A DNA stretch of 64,000 bases from assembly GCF_032362555.1 (NCBI RefSeq), contig NC_083535.1, positions 6,076,001 through 6,140,000 of the forward strand, written 5' to 3'. Below the pieces are notes generated by a model. The model was given only the letters and a program-made list of their open reading frames with translations. It had not been told where the DNA came from and ran no database searches. Shown here piece by piece: positions 26,201 to 38,787 of the stretch. Position 1 is the first letter of the stretch; every line of letters begins with the position of its first letter. This DNA comes from Amyelois transitella. Its lineage: Eukaryota; Arthropoda; Insecta; Lepidoptera; Pyralidae. Position numbers and translations under genes: made by a program.

Positions 26201-28848
26201 CATGACGATGACAAATTTTTTAAACCTTAGTAGAAGATAAATTAATGGAAAGAGAGGAAGTAGATAATAAAATCTTTTGATCAAATAAAGCAAAAAGTAC
26301 ACGTTACATCGAACCAACAAATAATAAAATGAACAGAGAAAAGAGATGATTGGAGGACACTGCACCGACAAGAGTTAGCTCTTAAATTTAAGAAGAAGAT
26401 TCTATGAAATACATTTTGGTAATGTTAAACTGCTTTTCATTTAAGTACATTGATTTTTTTTTATTTTAGTTTTGACTTTCAGAGAGTGCTTGTTGTCACC
26501 ATAAGATATTATTGGTATTACATATTTATAACTGAATGGATACTCTATTCAATTATAAATAATACCATGTCACACTTTACATTTGATAACGTATAAATTA
26601 TATAATCGATCGCTTTTTATGTCCTTCGTTTTAGCTTGTAAAGTCGAATTAAAGTATGAATATTTTAGAGTCCTCCGAAACTAATGAATTAATAAAGAGA
26701 TTTAGTAGAAAACTACAGTCTAAGTATATTCTTCGTAAAGTATGCAGCTTCGTCAGAATTATAACTTGTTTGATTAACTTTTAACCCAGACTAAAAAAGG
26801 TGTGAAAATTTAATCCTGCCGTTATGTTTTACATTCTAATTAAAACAGATTCGTGTGTAAGCAGAATAGGTTAAGAATTAAATAAGCAGAATTGCTTGTG
26901 CCATAAAGAAAAAAAATATAAAAATAAGTTTTGAACTGAGTATCCAGCTGTACGAGGCCTTTCAAAGACTGTTGGCTCTGTTTGCCACGTAAGGTTATAG
27001 ATGTGATATATAAGCATAAGTTTATGTTGTTTGGGACATCATTAACCACTAATTTATTTTTAAACTGTTATTTTGCCAACTGGGGGAATTTGAAGTCATT
27101 GGCTTTTGGCTGAAACTACGTGTGCGTAAAAATAAATACGAGCGAGTTTTAGTTGGCTTCAAAAATGATTATTAACTGCATGATATCAGGATATCAGTTT
27201 ACCAACCAACTTATTAACATAACGAACTAGAGCCAATAATGTGATTTTTTAATTTCTCACTGTTTGTACTCGCATCAAGTGAATAGGGTGGCATTGCTCC
27301 GGATGGGGTTTTCTTTGATCCAATATAAAAACTACTTTAAACATATATTTTGTAAAAAACGAAAAGGAGTAATACAGGGGGCAGCTTTTTTGCGAACTGT
27401 TATATACCCAAATTTTGTGAGATAAACGGAGGAAGGAAGAACAAGAAGTCGCGGGCAACAACTAGTTAGCTATAAGTTACACTATGTTAACGGTTCGCTG
27501 ATGTCGTTAGTTGACAATTCGAGCTAATCAAACTGAACAAGGTAATGACAACGCTTATTATAGCAATTGTGATGTAATTTCCTTATTCCAAGTTAACTAG
27601 GATTCAGCGACAATACAACATTAACCACTTATTTATGTTTTTATTTTTCATTTGCAGCTGAATTTCAATCAATCATAGCTTGAATAAATTTTTTAAGTTG
27701 TTACTCTGTGTAATTAATAGGTATTTAGCGAAATATAACGTAAAGGTGTGTAGTTCTTCTTTATGAGAGACGTCTCTTATGTTAATGTTCAATTTGTACT
27801 TCAAAATAAAAAAAGGTGCTTGACTTATAAGATATTACCAACCAACAGTTGAAAATTATTGAATGGATATCTATGCAATTTCGCATACCTACCCAGTTTT
27901 TAATTAAACGTAGGCATTTCATGAATACTTAATCCCTTATTCATAAAATACCTGACGAACGTTATGGTCTAAGACCTAAGTCATCATACATTGAAAGTCA
28001 TTGCGTAAAATGTAACAAATAATCCTTCAAACTTTAGCGCTTATATAATTATTGACGTTTACAAATTACTTACCTACGTATGTTTATTTGTTAGTTCAAT
28101 GGTTATCATCAACTATAAAAATCGTGGTTAACATGTTATCTGTCGCATACGCACATTAAATATATAAATAACCTTTGCTGTTTGTAGTTGTTTATCTCTA
28201 ATTTTGCATTAAAAATTTGCTTTTTAACAGTAGCACTTCCTATATGGATATAGGATACCTAAATTCATTAAATATTTTTTTTTTTAATAAAACCATTTTT
28301 TTATTTCTCTTATGATGATGATGTTTACGAGATATGTAGGTAAAGCTTCATAAAAAAATATAACATACATTACCTATTTGTAACAATTTTACACTTCAAT
28401 GGTATCCTATTTTTACTTTGTAGGGGATGGTGCAAAATGTCTTAGCCATATTTTAATGATGGAACTTCGACATATCACAGAAATTTGAATATTTCTATGG
28501 TGTTTTTTAAGTTTGTATACCTATTACAGACCTCTCGGCTACATTTTCTTGAACTAAAAAAATTGCGAAATTTAATTACAGATGTGTGTAAGCTAGCGAA
28601 ACATGTGTTGGCATTGAAACTTATCGCAGAAATTGTGAACTGTGTGCGATATAATGCATTTGATCAGGCTTATCAGAATCAATGTGGCCTTTTAATTAAG
28701 GCATGGAGATGGCATATCCTTTAATGTCCATGACGGTAAAAATATATTTTTGGGTTGCGTTATATTTTGTAATATCTAAATTTCCTTTAAAATAACAGAG
28801 GTACTTATTTTCAAAATTTTACCTTCCTGTGATTTTGTATTTTTATTT
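23212..28848. other. Intergenic or intronic AT-rich sequence
   Basis: No coding exon or recognisable gene seen. It contains an (AT)n run at about 25779-25794, a SINE family 1 fragment (about 26955-27010) and a Helitron-like 3' end fragment near 27447-27470 ('gtcgcgggcaacaactagtt'). Confidence 0.4.
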
Positions 28849-28903
28849 CTTTATCTTACTCACTCGTTGGTGTACTATTTACCAACGAGTGAGTAAGATA
28901 AAG
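28849..28903. repeat. Perfect 23-bp inverted repeat (hairpin 1)
   Basis: Arms 28849-28871 and 28881-28903 are perfectly complementary around a 9-base loop (gtactattt). Confidence 0.9.
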
Positions 28904-28915
28904 TACTATTAAACT

Positions 28916-28978
28916 ATTTGTAAGGTAGGTATCTACATGAACCTGCCTTAGGTTCATGTAGATACCTGCCTTACAAAT
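28916..28978. repeat. 28-bp inverted repeat, one mismatch (hairpin 2)
   Basis: Arms 28916-28943 and 28951-28978 pair over 28 bp with a single mismatch and a 7-base loop (tgcctta). It sits 12 bases after hairpin 1. Confidence 0.9.
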
Positions 28979-30743
28979 TATTCAGTTAATAAAACTTCAA
29001 CTTTCTCTGATTTCATATTTTTATCTTAAGTAAATAAGAACTTATAAGTGCCTTTTCAGTTTCAGGTATGCAAGATTTGTAAGTTCAAGTACCTGCCTAA
29101 TACAAGTTAATATAATTAAGCTCGAACATGAAGGGTTTCACCGTAACGGATACAGTTACACTTAGGATCTATTGATGCTTCGCTTCCGTGTGGATTTCCA
29201 TAAAAAGGCCTATTCTAAATTATTAAAATTCCTATTCTATTCTGGTAAATTTCGTCAAAATTGGTGCAGTGGTGTTTACTCGTTACCAGCAAAAATACAT
29301 ATATGTATTTTCTCTACAAATAGGTACCTTTTTTCTTTAAAAACGTCTTTGTATCCTTAATGTAGTTCTTAGGATATATAATAGTTCCCTTTCAACATAG
29401 CGTATAAAAATATGCGTATAGCGTATAAAGATATATAGAATCAGTTAACCTCATTTTTGTTTTCTTTTACAATTATACATTAGGTAATACATATTTACAA
29501 TAACACTTTGTATCATTAAGTATTGAATTAACACTGGATTTTTTTTTTATATTTCGGCAGTATATTTAAGCAAAACTATGAAATTTTATATCATACTTTC
29601 TATGTTTATCTATCGATCATAGAAATCGATTTCTACAGCTACGACAATTTTTACTACTTTAAACCCTTTTTTTTGAGTTGAGATACAAGAACCGCATTAA
29701 CCTCGTAGCAAATCATATTGTTGTGACCTTTAAATCCGAGCATATACCGGTTCTGCACTATTTAGTTATGTAAATAAAAGACAAATGTCAACAATTAGCT
29801 GACTGCTCCTTGAGGAATAAAAACTGATAGCATCCATACAAATCTGTATCAGATTTCTGTGACAGTATCAGTGATTACTTAATAAAATCTCAATGTTTTT
29901 GGTCTGTTGCTTGAAAAGAAAGTACCTACTAACTGAAATCGAGTAAATGCAATAAAATGCAGAATTAATAAAAGCATTTTATTTAAGATAATAAACTTTA
30001 TTCCTAGAAATAATATCCATTCATCGAAAAGTTCAAGATCATTGTATAAATTAATGAATTTACAGTAACAATAGTCGATTGTAAAACAAAAATAAATGTA
30101 AAGACTGTATTTATTAAAGTGATTAACTTTAAATTACATGAAGAGGAATTGATTACCTCACCTTTTTGACTGGTGAAGCGCACAGATTTGATATTTAGAA
30201 AGAATCTAAAAAGTGGTTTTAAATAAACTACCTATCTATTTACTTAGCACTTTAACACTCCTCTGCTCAATTTTTTAAAATAATGATAAAGTAACGAATT
30301 TATTCACATTTAACAAGATTTTGTACCTTGCTCAATGTCTAGAAAAAATGTCTCAAAAAAAATATAATATAAAATTTCTGGATAAATAAGTCGCATGATA
30401 CGAAAAAAGGTAATCATAATGTCAGGTCTTACTGAAAATAAAATGAACTGCTTGACAACTCGACTAAAATTAAACGTTGTATCGTCAAATACTTCGTTGC
30501 TGTTAGATATGCTACTTCCGATTGAAATTCCCGGAACATACACAAAGTATTTTTGATTTAAATACGAGTAATTCAGTGAAAATAAATGCAAGAAAAATAT
30601 AAATTTTTACGTAAAGCTACGTTGCCGTAGTTAGGTACTATAAATGTCGATCGATCGCCACAGATCATGAAAATAAGCTACGTTTGGTCTCAGTTTTCAA
30701 AGAAACAGAAAAATATTATAAATATCGTGAACGTTACACTTAC
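28979..30743. other. Intergenic or intronic sequence, nothing recognised
   Basis: AT-rich, with no coding frame, splice-bounded exon or repeat family that I can name. Confidence 0.4.
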
Positions 30744-31060
30744 CTCGGTCGGTGTCGTATTCGCTGGCAGCCGACGGGTTATAGGTTAGGATGCGTTCGA
30801 AACACAAACCACGTGCTGTTTATAGCGAGGGGCGCGCGAGCGGCCGGCGCGCTGGGTAAAATCAGAATGAGCGATGTCTGGCAGTCATTCGAATCGAAGA
30901 ACGTATACGACGGCCGACGGCCCTCGAAACGAAACTTGCGCATGGCTAGCCACTGCCCGCCACTATACAGCGACTTACGCCTATACTATACGCGTCACCT
31001 GGCTACGTTAGCAAGCGGTAGCCCATGTTGCGTCATACTTACTCATAGTTTGTAACGTAG
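30744..31060 (-). promoter_or_regulatory. GC-rich island with a minus-strand splice donor: candidate promoter and 5' non-coding exon
   Basis: A CpG-rich island (about 30750-31060) interrupts AT-rich DNA. On the minus strand it ends in CCGAG|GTAAGT, with the donor G at 30743, a strong splice donor. This fits a non-coding first exon transcribed leftwards. The nearest leftward gene that lacks its 5' end is the SLC36 transporter, 16 kb away. The plus-strand 123-codon frame here is probably a by-product of base composition. Confidence 0.4.
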
Positions 31061-31915
31061 GTAATCCCATAAAACGTGCATTCTTTCTTATCGAATACCG
31101 GCATCAGTTGGAATGCAGTTGCTCGTTTTACCAAACGATACATTGTTATGTGATTTTACGTGCATTCTTACCTAGTTACTTCCTTACATTTCATTTTGGG
31201 TTGAAGCTAGTTAAAAAAACAAAGAGCTGCTTGGCTTAGGTCACGAGAATTGAATTGACAAGTCATTCACCTCATTCTTGACTTTGGATTAATGTTAAGT
31301 TGTAATCGATTATAACGAGAGGCCAATAACCGAGTTAATTCGTTTAAGCTATTTCATTTATTAGCATCGTGTAAAAAAACATGTGTTTCATTCATGTTCC
31401 AGACAGGAAAGACCTAGATATTTTATCTAGATCTAGACTTGGCGATACAAGGGTATTTATTTTCTAATCCCAGAAACATAAAATAAAATCAAACAAACTT
31501 TAGATCACAAATACCTCAATCACTTTTCCTTTTTATGACATAATTATAAACAAGTATAAATATTGATATCTTATTCTTTTATCAAAGTTGTGCATCGTTC
31601 TCTTGATTACCAATAATTTTTAGATGGCTAGTGTTTTTCGTTAGGGATATTGGATCCCCAAGGAGAATTGTTATCGGGATCTTTCAATTTTTTAAGGGGT
31701 TAGCAAAACTTTCCGCAACTTATGAATTGATGAATGAATTATAATAATGAATAATTATCTCATTAGTTTATTTGGCCGTGAACCATTAAAAATTTGAGTA
31801 TTCAATAACAAAATAATGATAAACCTACCTTTGTCAAAAAGGATCCGAATTTAAGGAAGTAAAACACAAAGTTAATTATCCTGTCAGATTATTCTTTTTT
31901 ACAAATGCAGATTAA

Positions 31916-32181
31916 TCTATACTAATATTATAATAGAGCTGAGAGTTTGTTTGTTTGAACGCGCTAATCTCAGGAACTACTAATTCGAATTGAAAAAATA
32001 TTTTTATGTTGAATAGACCATTTATCGAGGAAGGCTTTTGGCTATATAACATCACGCTGCAACTTTAAGGAGCGAAGAAATAATGGAAAATGTGAAAACG
32101 GGGAAAATTATTCATCCTTGAGGGTCTTCAATGATGCCCAAAATAACTATTCCATGCGGGCGAAGTCGCGGGCGCAGCTAG
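31916..32181 (+). mobile_element. Non-autonomous Helitron (Lep1-like)
   Basis: It begins TCTATACTAATATTATAA and ends GCGGGCGCAGCTAG before T, matching the TC...CTAG ends of Helitrons. The internal text ('gagtttgtttgtttgaacgc', 'gcgggcgaagtcgcgggcg') recurs in opposite orientation at 63291-63547. I recall this as an abundant lepidopteran non-autonomous Helitron. Confidence 0.8.
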
Positions 32182-33059
32182 TATGTAATAAAATCAATTA
32201 TTATTTTTTATTATTTTGGAGTTCACACGTACCTAGGTTTATTAAAATCCGTTTGACACTATAGTGGTCAATATGTTCCGAACCCAAACCCGTTTGTTGC
32301 AATTTGAATTTGAAATTCACCAAGGTCTTTGCCTATGCAGGCTGCACTTGACCGACTTTCGAACAAGGGGGTACTGCATTGTTTAGAAAGGCACCGTGAA
32401 AGTGACGCTCTATATTGCGTCAGATTCAAGTGGGAGTGGGAGCAAGATCTGTGGGTTGGAGGAGTGAGTGACGTGAATTGGAGAATTTAACCTACGGGTG
32501 ACGACATGCATCATGTTTTATCTGACTTAAATTAAATAGGGAGGTTCTGTTTTCGATCCACAGTATAAAAGCGGACTTATCTCTGAGTGGGATCACATCT
32601 AGCCAATCATAAATTTAAAGGATCACATACAAAATTAAGGTTTTTTTTTTAAATTTGGTTTATGCATTTGTGATCCATTTCACCTGATGATGGTGGCGAT
32701 GAAGACAAAGGCGTTATATGCCTATTCAAGATCTACCCATTTATTCTTCTCTAAAAAGGTATGGGTGAACGACGACTCGTATAAAAAAAAATTTGGTATT
32801 TACTTAAAATTTAAACAGTGAAATATATACCTAAAACTATAACATAAGATTCATTCGACATTACATATGCATCACGCTTTTTTTAAGTCATATCGAAATC
32901 CACACCGTAAAAGCTTTTAAAAGCTTTTGCTGCAGACAAGCTTTTAAGCTTTTGGATTTGTTATTTGCGTTTTATTTTGATGATTCGATGTTTATTTTTC
33001 ATTTTTTTGTTAAAGTTAAAGTATTATGAAATATATCTTTGTTATATATATATATACTA

Positions 33060-33240
33060 GCAGGTAACAACCTGCGACTTCGTTCGCCTACAATTTTTTT
33101 ATTTAAACTTTATGCACGTAAAATGTACAACAGGTGGACTTAAATGCCACAAGGCATTCTCTGCCAGTCGAAACTGAGATGAATGTACAGGTGGTGCAAC
33201 AACTAAAAAAGAAATAATAATAAAAATATGAATAATATAT
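33060..33240. mobile_element. Dispersed repeat fragment, possibly LINE 3' region
   Basis: It holds 'gcgacttcgttcgcc' followed by 'gtacaacaggtggactta', 'gccacaaggcattctctg' and 'ccagtcgaaactgagatgaa'. I recall this wording from lepidopteran interspersed repeats; the class is uncertain. Confidence 0.45.
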
Positions 33241-34054
33241 TACTTAATACACTTACATATAATTTAGTTTACATACATAATTATGACTATAGATATATAC
33301 TGCATATAAAATAAACATACATATACTACATAAGTTGATTGTGTAGAGTTTAAGAAAATCTACTGGTCAAAAGATAATCTTAAGACATAAAAGCTGACCT
33401 CCTGTAATTCTTGGGGTAGGAATTATTGTAAACCAGTTTTTAAGTTGGACCAAGCCTTCTACGTCTGTAACATGTAAATCGTAGCAATAGTTTTCGCGTG
33501 ATGCGAGTACAAATATAAATACAGAAATTAAAAAATCAAAATTTGCTTCTGTTGGTCTTATATATTTTTTGCCAATATCTTTCGAGTACAGACATCGGTC
33601 TGTTACAATTTTATTATATTTGTATGGATTTTCTCTTATATGGGATAAATAAATAAGACTGAGTTAAAATAATGACATTACCCTGCATTCATTCAAAATT
33701 CATCATTAGTTTCGTTTTAGCTACTTTTGTATCTGAAGATTTTATTTTATTTTATTTAAATTATCGAAAAGTTATATGAATCAACTTCTAGTATTGTTTA
33801 TTATATAACATAACGCTTTTAACTTTAGATAAAATGAAAAATTCAATATTCTTCAATAATTTTAAGATTTAATTCGAACTCATAGTTCAAGGGCAAGCAA
33901 TGGTTTTTACACTTGTGAGGGCGTTGCCCTTGGCCTAAATGGTGCCAAACCTCGTCCTGGGTGGCTCCACAAGCAATTACCTAATTCTTAGTGAGTCCAC
34001 CCAGAAAAAAAAATGTCAATACCTACCACAATTTTAAAAAAAATTCCAACAAAC

Positions 34055-34180
34055 ATACGCATATGATCACGCCTCTTTCCTGGAGGGGTAGGCAGAGACT
34101 AGGTACATCTTTTCAGTTGCGACCATCCCTGCGTACTTATTTCGCTTCTTCAATCAATTTTAAGATTTCTTGAAACCCCT
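34055..34180 (+). mobile_element. Dispersed repeat family 3 fragment
   Basis: It contains 'tgatcacgcctctttcctgg', 'ggggtaggcagagactagg' and 'cgtacttatttcgcttctt'. This block series is widespread in Lepidoptera in my memory. A shorter piece ('gtacttctttcgcatcatcc') lies at 36320-36345. Confidence 0.6.
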
Positions 34181-34370
34181 CAATCCCAAATTGAGACCCG
34201 GAAACAGTACAACTACTACTCTGCTTCAAGTTAATGATGATCATTACATAAGATGATCTCCGTCTATCCATATTGATGTATAGGCCATTGTAGGACTGCC
34301 AACAGCTTAGCATATGTGTACAGCCAGCAAGCGAAATATCGATAGCTGACGCAATAGCGTATAGACTTAC

Positions 34371-34410
34371 GGCAGGCGCGGCACGGGCGGGCGCTTCGCT
34401 TCGTTTACAG
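34371..34410 (-). promoter_or_regulatory. Second GC-rich island with a minus-strand splice donor
   Basis: The minus strand reads CGCCTGCC|GTAAGT, with the donor G at 34370, at the edge of a short GC-rich patch (34370-34405). It could be an alternative non-coding first exon for a leftward gene, of which the SLC36 transporter is the only candidate seen. There is no direct link to that gene in the sequence. Confidence 0.3.
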
Positions 34411-35193
34411 TAATGTATAGTAAGTAGGTACCTACATATGTTATGTCGTATTATGACGATTATGACATGTTTCAGCGTAACGTAATCTTCTCATGTTGAC
34501 GTGATCTAATATGCCCATTTTAGCCATATGCTTTATTGGTGTACTTTCCATTTGGGTGTTACAAATTTGGCTATCACTTCATCAAAGTTCTACATAACAT
34601 CTAACAACGCTTTTGAATTCATTTCCTTACTAGCTTTTGTTGTTCGTCTTGTCTCTTATAAAAAATAAAACCTACTTATTTGTGGAAAAATTATTTGTGG
34701 ACTTCCAAAAATAAGATAAAGCGAACGATAAATTATGTTTTTTAATTTCTACTCGTGTATTTTTAGATAAATATATTAATTGGATTGTCTTTACGTATGG
34801 CCGGTTTAACGATTGATGTGGGAATTACGGAGTGTTTCTGCGGAAGAATCATGCCTTACTCAAAACTTAAAAAAAATGTCGATGTCGTTGATTTATTATT
34901 TTATCGACTTTTTATTTATATTTTTTGTAATGCTGTATATAGCTGAAAATCATATAGGTACCAAGATTCAAATTTTTTTAAAAATCAAGAACACGAAAAT
35001 TGTCTAAAAAGTTTTCTATGAGTCAACTTTTTCGGTATTTCACAACATTTCTCAAAAACAAGCAATATTATGAAATCTGTGGCTTGCTGAAATAACCATT
35101 ACTATGGTTATTTTTCGTAAAACCATAAGTTTAAATGGCAATGGTAGAACCATAAGTTGGAATTGTTAACTTTAAAGGTAGTGTAACTACTTA

Positions 35194-35304
35194 TAAAAGT
35201 CTGAAAGGCCACGTTCAGCTGTTTAGCTTAACGATGAAACCTAGATTCAGTTACTGACAGATTCTTGTGGCCTTAAAGTGCTGGGAACCACAAGGACACG
35301 GCAC
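35194..35304 (+). mobile_element. SINE-like repeat family 1, internally deleted copy
   Basis: It carries 'tctgaaaggccacgttcagc' through 'gctgggaaccacaaggacac'. A (GAAA)n tract follows at 35336-35356. Confidence 0.65.
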
Positions 35305-35335
35305 TAACCTTCCAAAATCATGAAAGCGGAAACTA

Positions 35336-35400
35336 GAAAGAAAGAAAGAAAGAAATCTTTATTTGGCGCAAGATGTAACATTACATTTCATTCATAAACT
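35336..35400. repeat. (GAAA)n tract with repeat tail
   Basis: About five GAAA units, then 'tctttatttggcgcaagatg', resembling the 3' end of a retroposed repeat in reverse. Confidence 0.5.
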
Positions 35401-36026
35401 AGTGATCAGTATAATACACACCTTTTTAATTTTGAAATTCATGCTCAAACGTAAATATACATGAATGTATTTTTCACGACACAAACTGAAAAGAAAAATC
35501 CTAAATTTATTAGCCTTTATCTTCCCTTTTGCATTAAAATTTTAATTTATGAACACTGGGAGTATCTAAAGCTTCATCCCAATGTCGTAGGTAAGTATAG
35601 GTACATAAATAACTTTCGTGGTCTATAATTGAATTTTAGCACTTGTTACATCGTTGTTATGTAATAAGCTAGGCCATTCATCATTGGCGATTTGCCAAAA
35701 TACCTATATTAGCTGCGAGAAGAATAAGAGTCAATTTTCTTAAGCACTACAAAATATTTTGCTTATGACTAATGAGTTGTTATTGGGGGCAACCACAGAG
35801 CTTACACTTTAAACATTTTTTTAAAGGAATGTAATAAATATGCTGTAGTTTAATTCATTTTTCAATTAAACAAGACTTATCTATTGCTCTGAGATTCTAA
35901 TTCGTTGATAAAAAAAATCACTGTCACTAGACTTTGATAAATATTCTTTCAATTATATTTATCACTAAAATGCCAAAATGATCGTACGTAATTCAGCCTA
36001 ATGTATAAATAATTTTGAAATTCTAG

Positions 36027-38379
36027 TTGCGGGAATTCCGTGTAAATATGCCTAGCAAGCCCGCCAAAGGGACCCAGGTTCAAGGCAAGAAGCCTCCTTC
36101 TAAGCCGCCTACCAAAGGAGGCCCTTGTCCTTGGCTATGTAACCAGGTGCCCGTGAACGTGCCAGGGCCAGGACCAGCTCAGGCGGTACTCCACCCCAAC
36201 AAGGATGTGTTCGTTCTTAAGGCTAGTTACATACATAAAATCACGTAATTATCATTCACGAGGTAGACAGAACCGACAGGCTCGAAAAGACTGAAAGGCC
36301 ACATTCACGATCCTACATATGTACTTCTTTCGCATCATCCACAATCATATACACATAAAATATATAGGTAGATAGTGTGTACAGGGAATTTCGTGAACAC
36401 CATCGTGAGTTTTCCTATCGCTGCACAGTTCATAGCAATGGAAAAAATACAAATATTTTTTTCTGTACAATAATTATTATTTAAATTTCTATCTAGAGAA
36501 ACAAACTCAGTCACCAAGACAAACAGGCCATATGTTAATCTTCTTAGGAAGAAACTCCTGGATGAGAAATTTGACAAACTATAGTCCTTATAGGTACTGA
36601 AATAAAGGCAAAACAATCTTGATATGCCTTTGAGTGAGCCATGAGAAAAACAAGCAAAAAAGACATTTCCTATTTCTAGTTTACCTTTATTTCAATTAGA
36701 TACTAAAGAAATTTTGAAACTTTATACTTAGCTTACTTAACTTAGCTGTTGAGTGTTGTGTTGTCTAATAAAAATTATTTGTCCTTTTTTGAATGATGTG
36801 GCCACACACAGGACCGGCCATGTCATGTGATGCTGCTATACATTCCAATGCCTTTTAAGTAAAGGTTTTCTCAGAAGTCAGAAACTACATTTCATACATG
36901 GCATCAGAATTAAACACCACTGGCAGTATTAAGTATTGTATTGCATTTTTGTCATATTTCGTGCCGTGTGGTTCCCAGTACTTTAGAATAGGATCACTCC
37001 ATATCTTTATCATGGATGTCGTAAAACGACAAAGGGAAAGGATAATAAATTTGGGATTCTTCTTGCAGGAGATGGGCTAGCACCCTGCTATTATTTGAGT
37101 TACAATTTGATTAATTGAGCCATACATCTGATCCTGGCCTCTCAGTCTTTCAGATAAAGATGTGTTTATATTTATGTACGCATTAGTATTTATAATTATT
37201 TCCGTTTTGATAAAATCGTATATTAAGAAGATTTTTAATAATCGACGGATTTATAGCTAGTAAATATGAAAAGAACTCTTTCCCGGGCGAATTTTAACTG
37301 AAGTTTCCACCTTTTTCATCTGAATTCATAATATTTTTAAGCATGCTCATCAGTCAATGGCACCCGTGACCCGACCTTTTACCAGAATATCCCTAATTTG
37401 GTCATGATAAATTCGTGTAGGCCTTCCATTTCCTAGAGTTAATGTCAGTCAGGGGATAGACAGTAAAAATATTCCAATTTAAACCATATAAAGTAGTTAT
37501 CACTTTCTTCAATGGGCGAGCTTATAAGCTAGCAGTTCATGCATTCAGATATGTACTATCATTAGAGGGAGAGGACTATATTAAACTTGGCGTGGACTTG
37601 AATATACCAAAGGAAATTCTGCAATGATAGCAGATTGTTATAACATGACCTATTAATAGCTCTTGACCATCTTTATCGATCTGCATGGGAAGAATTAAGC
37701 TACATAGTTTTTGTACTACTTACTAGGAGTAACTCGCAACTTTGTTTGCCGTAAAACGAAATGTATATGACCAACAGTTCACTGACAATCTCAATAAATA
37801 AATCCTATAACCCTTTGTATTGCTCCTTTAGAAGAGTGGGGTTAGAAATGTTTTTATGTCAAACATAAATATATGAGATATCCGCAATTAATACGGAGCA
37901 AAAGCTATCGCTTAATGCGAGTACAAACATTCTGACAGATAGAAATTTTAAAAACCTTCCTTCATAGCTACGGCAAACATCATTAAGTCAAAAAGCTGAA
38001 CGTGGACTATCTGTACTTTCAAGACTGTTGGCTCTGTCTACCCCGCAAGGGATATATACTTAGTGAATAGTGATTATAATATGTATGCATGTTCTCCGTT
38101 GGTCAATATATAGATCCCTTGTCGTCTATTTTTTGTAATTTTCTTTGAAGCCATCTGTCAGCTACAATTTTATTACATGTATAGTTTAAGGATTGTTTTT
38201 GTTTATAGGTAGCGAAAATTGGAGCTACTGGAGATCGGCGTTGCAAAATGGAATTAGAGTTGGTCACTCCCAAAGGGCCCGACAATAAGCCTCCAGGTCG
38301 GGTTGACACCAGGGAGGCCCAGTGTGACCCAGACCCACCTCCATGTTGCTGTATGAGGAGTAAGAAGAAAAGAAAGTGA
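36027..38379 (+). CDS. Cluster gene 1: small Pro/Cys protein with the shared module (5' end missing)
   Basis: Two exons are visible: 36027-36221 (acceptor attctag) and 38209-38379 (TGA). They encode about 121 residues; an upstream first exon is expected from gene 2 but was not found. The first exon is Lys/Pro-rich (MPSKPAKGTQ, KPPSKPPTKGG) and ends VLHPNKDVFVLK. The second begins VAKIGATGDRRCKMELELVT and ends in DPDPPPCCC plus a basic RSKKKRK tail. The module is closest to that of the nested gene at 45329-45862. The intron would have a GC donor (AAG|GCTAGT). A GT donor at 36226 with the acceptor at 38212 keeps the frame, changing VAK to ATK. A poly(A) signal lies at 38467-38472. Function unknown; basic, Pro-rich composition suggests a structural or nucleic-acid-contacting role, which is inference. 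Confidence 0.72.
36961..37152 (-). mobile_element. SINE-like repeat family 1, reverse copy in the intron of cluster gene 1
   Basis: It reads 'gtgccgtgtggttcccagta', then 'gtcgtaaaacgacaaaggga', then 'ggagatgggctagcaccc', the reverse of the family 1 block order. Confidence 0.7.
37984..38056 (-). mobile_element. SINE-like repeat family 1 fragment
   Basis: It contains 'aaaagctgaacgtggac' and 'ctctgtctaccccgcaaggg', reverse orientation, about 150 bases before the last exon of cluster gene 1. Confidence 0.65.
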
Positions 38380-38689
38380 AAACACGTTATTGTATAATTT
38401 TGTCTATGTCCTTCAGGACCATAGTCTATGTGCCTTCTCCGTGAAATCTAAAATTTTCTTATTACCAATAAAATTTTAGGATTACAATGAAATACCTTCT
38501 TATATTTATGTTGGAATTGAATTATAATCCATTGTTAGAAACAGATGAAACATTAAAAATATTTATTAATATTATAAATTGCAATTCAATTCAGTAGGTA
38601 GTACACGGGTGCCCGAGTAACGGACCGATTTGACTTTTGCGTATATATTATAAATAACGTCTACAGGTATTTATAGATAGAAGGGAAGG

Positions 38690-38787
38690 GTAGGTGGTCT
38701 AGCGGCTATGAAATCAGACTACAAGGTTCGCATAAGGTTCGAAGCCTACTCTAGGCATACACCCTGCACCTATGAATGGCTTTTTTT
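38690..38787 (+). mobile_element. tRNA-like SINE head
   Basis: TGGTCTAGCGGCTATG resembles an A box and GGTTCGAAGCC a B box, spaced as in a tRNA. A T7 run (38781-38787) could end Pol III transcription. The acceptor stem does not pair convincingly and a spacer 'ggttcgcata' precedes the B box, so I call it a tRNA-derived SINE rather than a tRNA gene. Confidence 0.5.

Larger units (their letters stand above)
32183..34370. other. Repeat-rich non-coding sequence
   Basis: No gene seen. It contains repeat fragments at 33060-33240 and 34055-34180, listed separately. A GC-richer patch at 33900-33995 has no coding frame or match that I recognise. Confidence 0.4.

Noticed and set aside
28849..28978. MicroRNA gene pair
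   Set aside because: The stems are short and almost perfectly paired, unlike typical animal precursors, and the loops are very short. Kept as hairpins with unknown role rather than called as ncRNA.
30684..31055. 123-codon plus-strand open frame in a GC-rich island
   Set aside because: High GC content lowers stop frequency. The protein shows no domain-like pattern, and the minus strand has a strong splice donor, which fits a non-coding first exon better.
38690..38770. tRNA gene candidate
   Set aside because: A-box and B-box-like sequences are present, but the acceptor stem does not pair well and an extra partial copy of the B-box start is inserted. A tRNA-derived SINE is the simpler reading.
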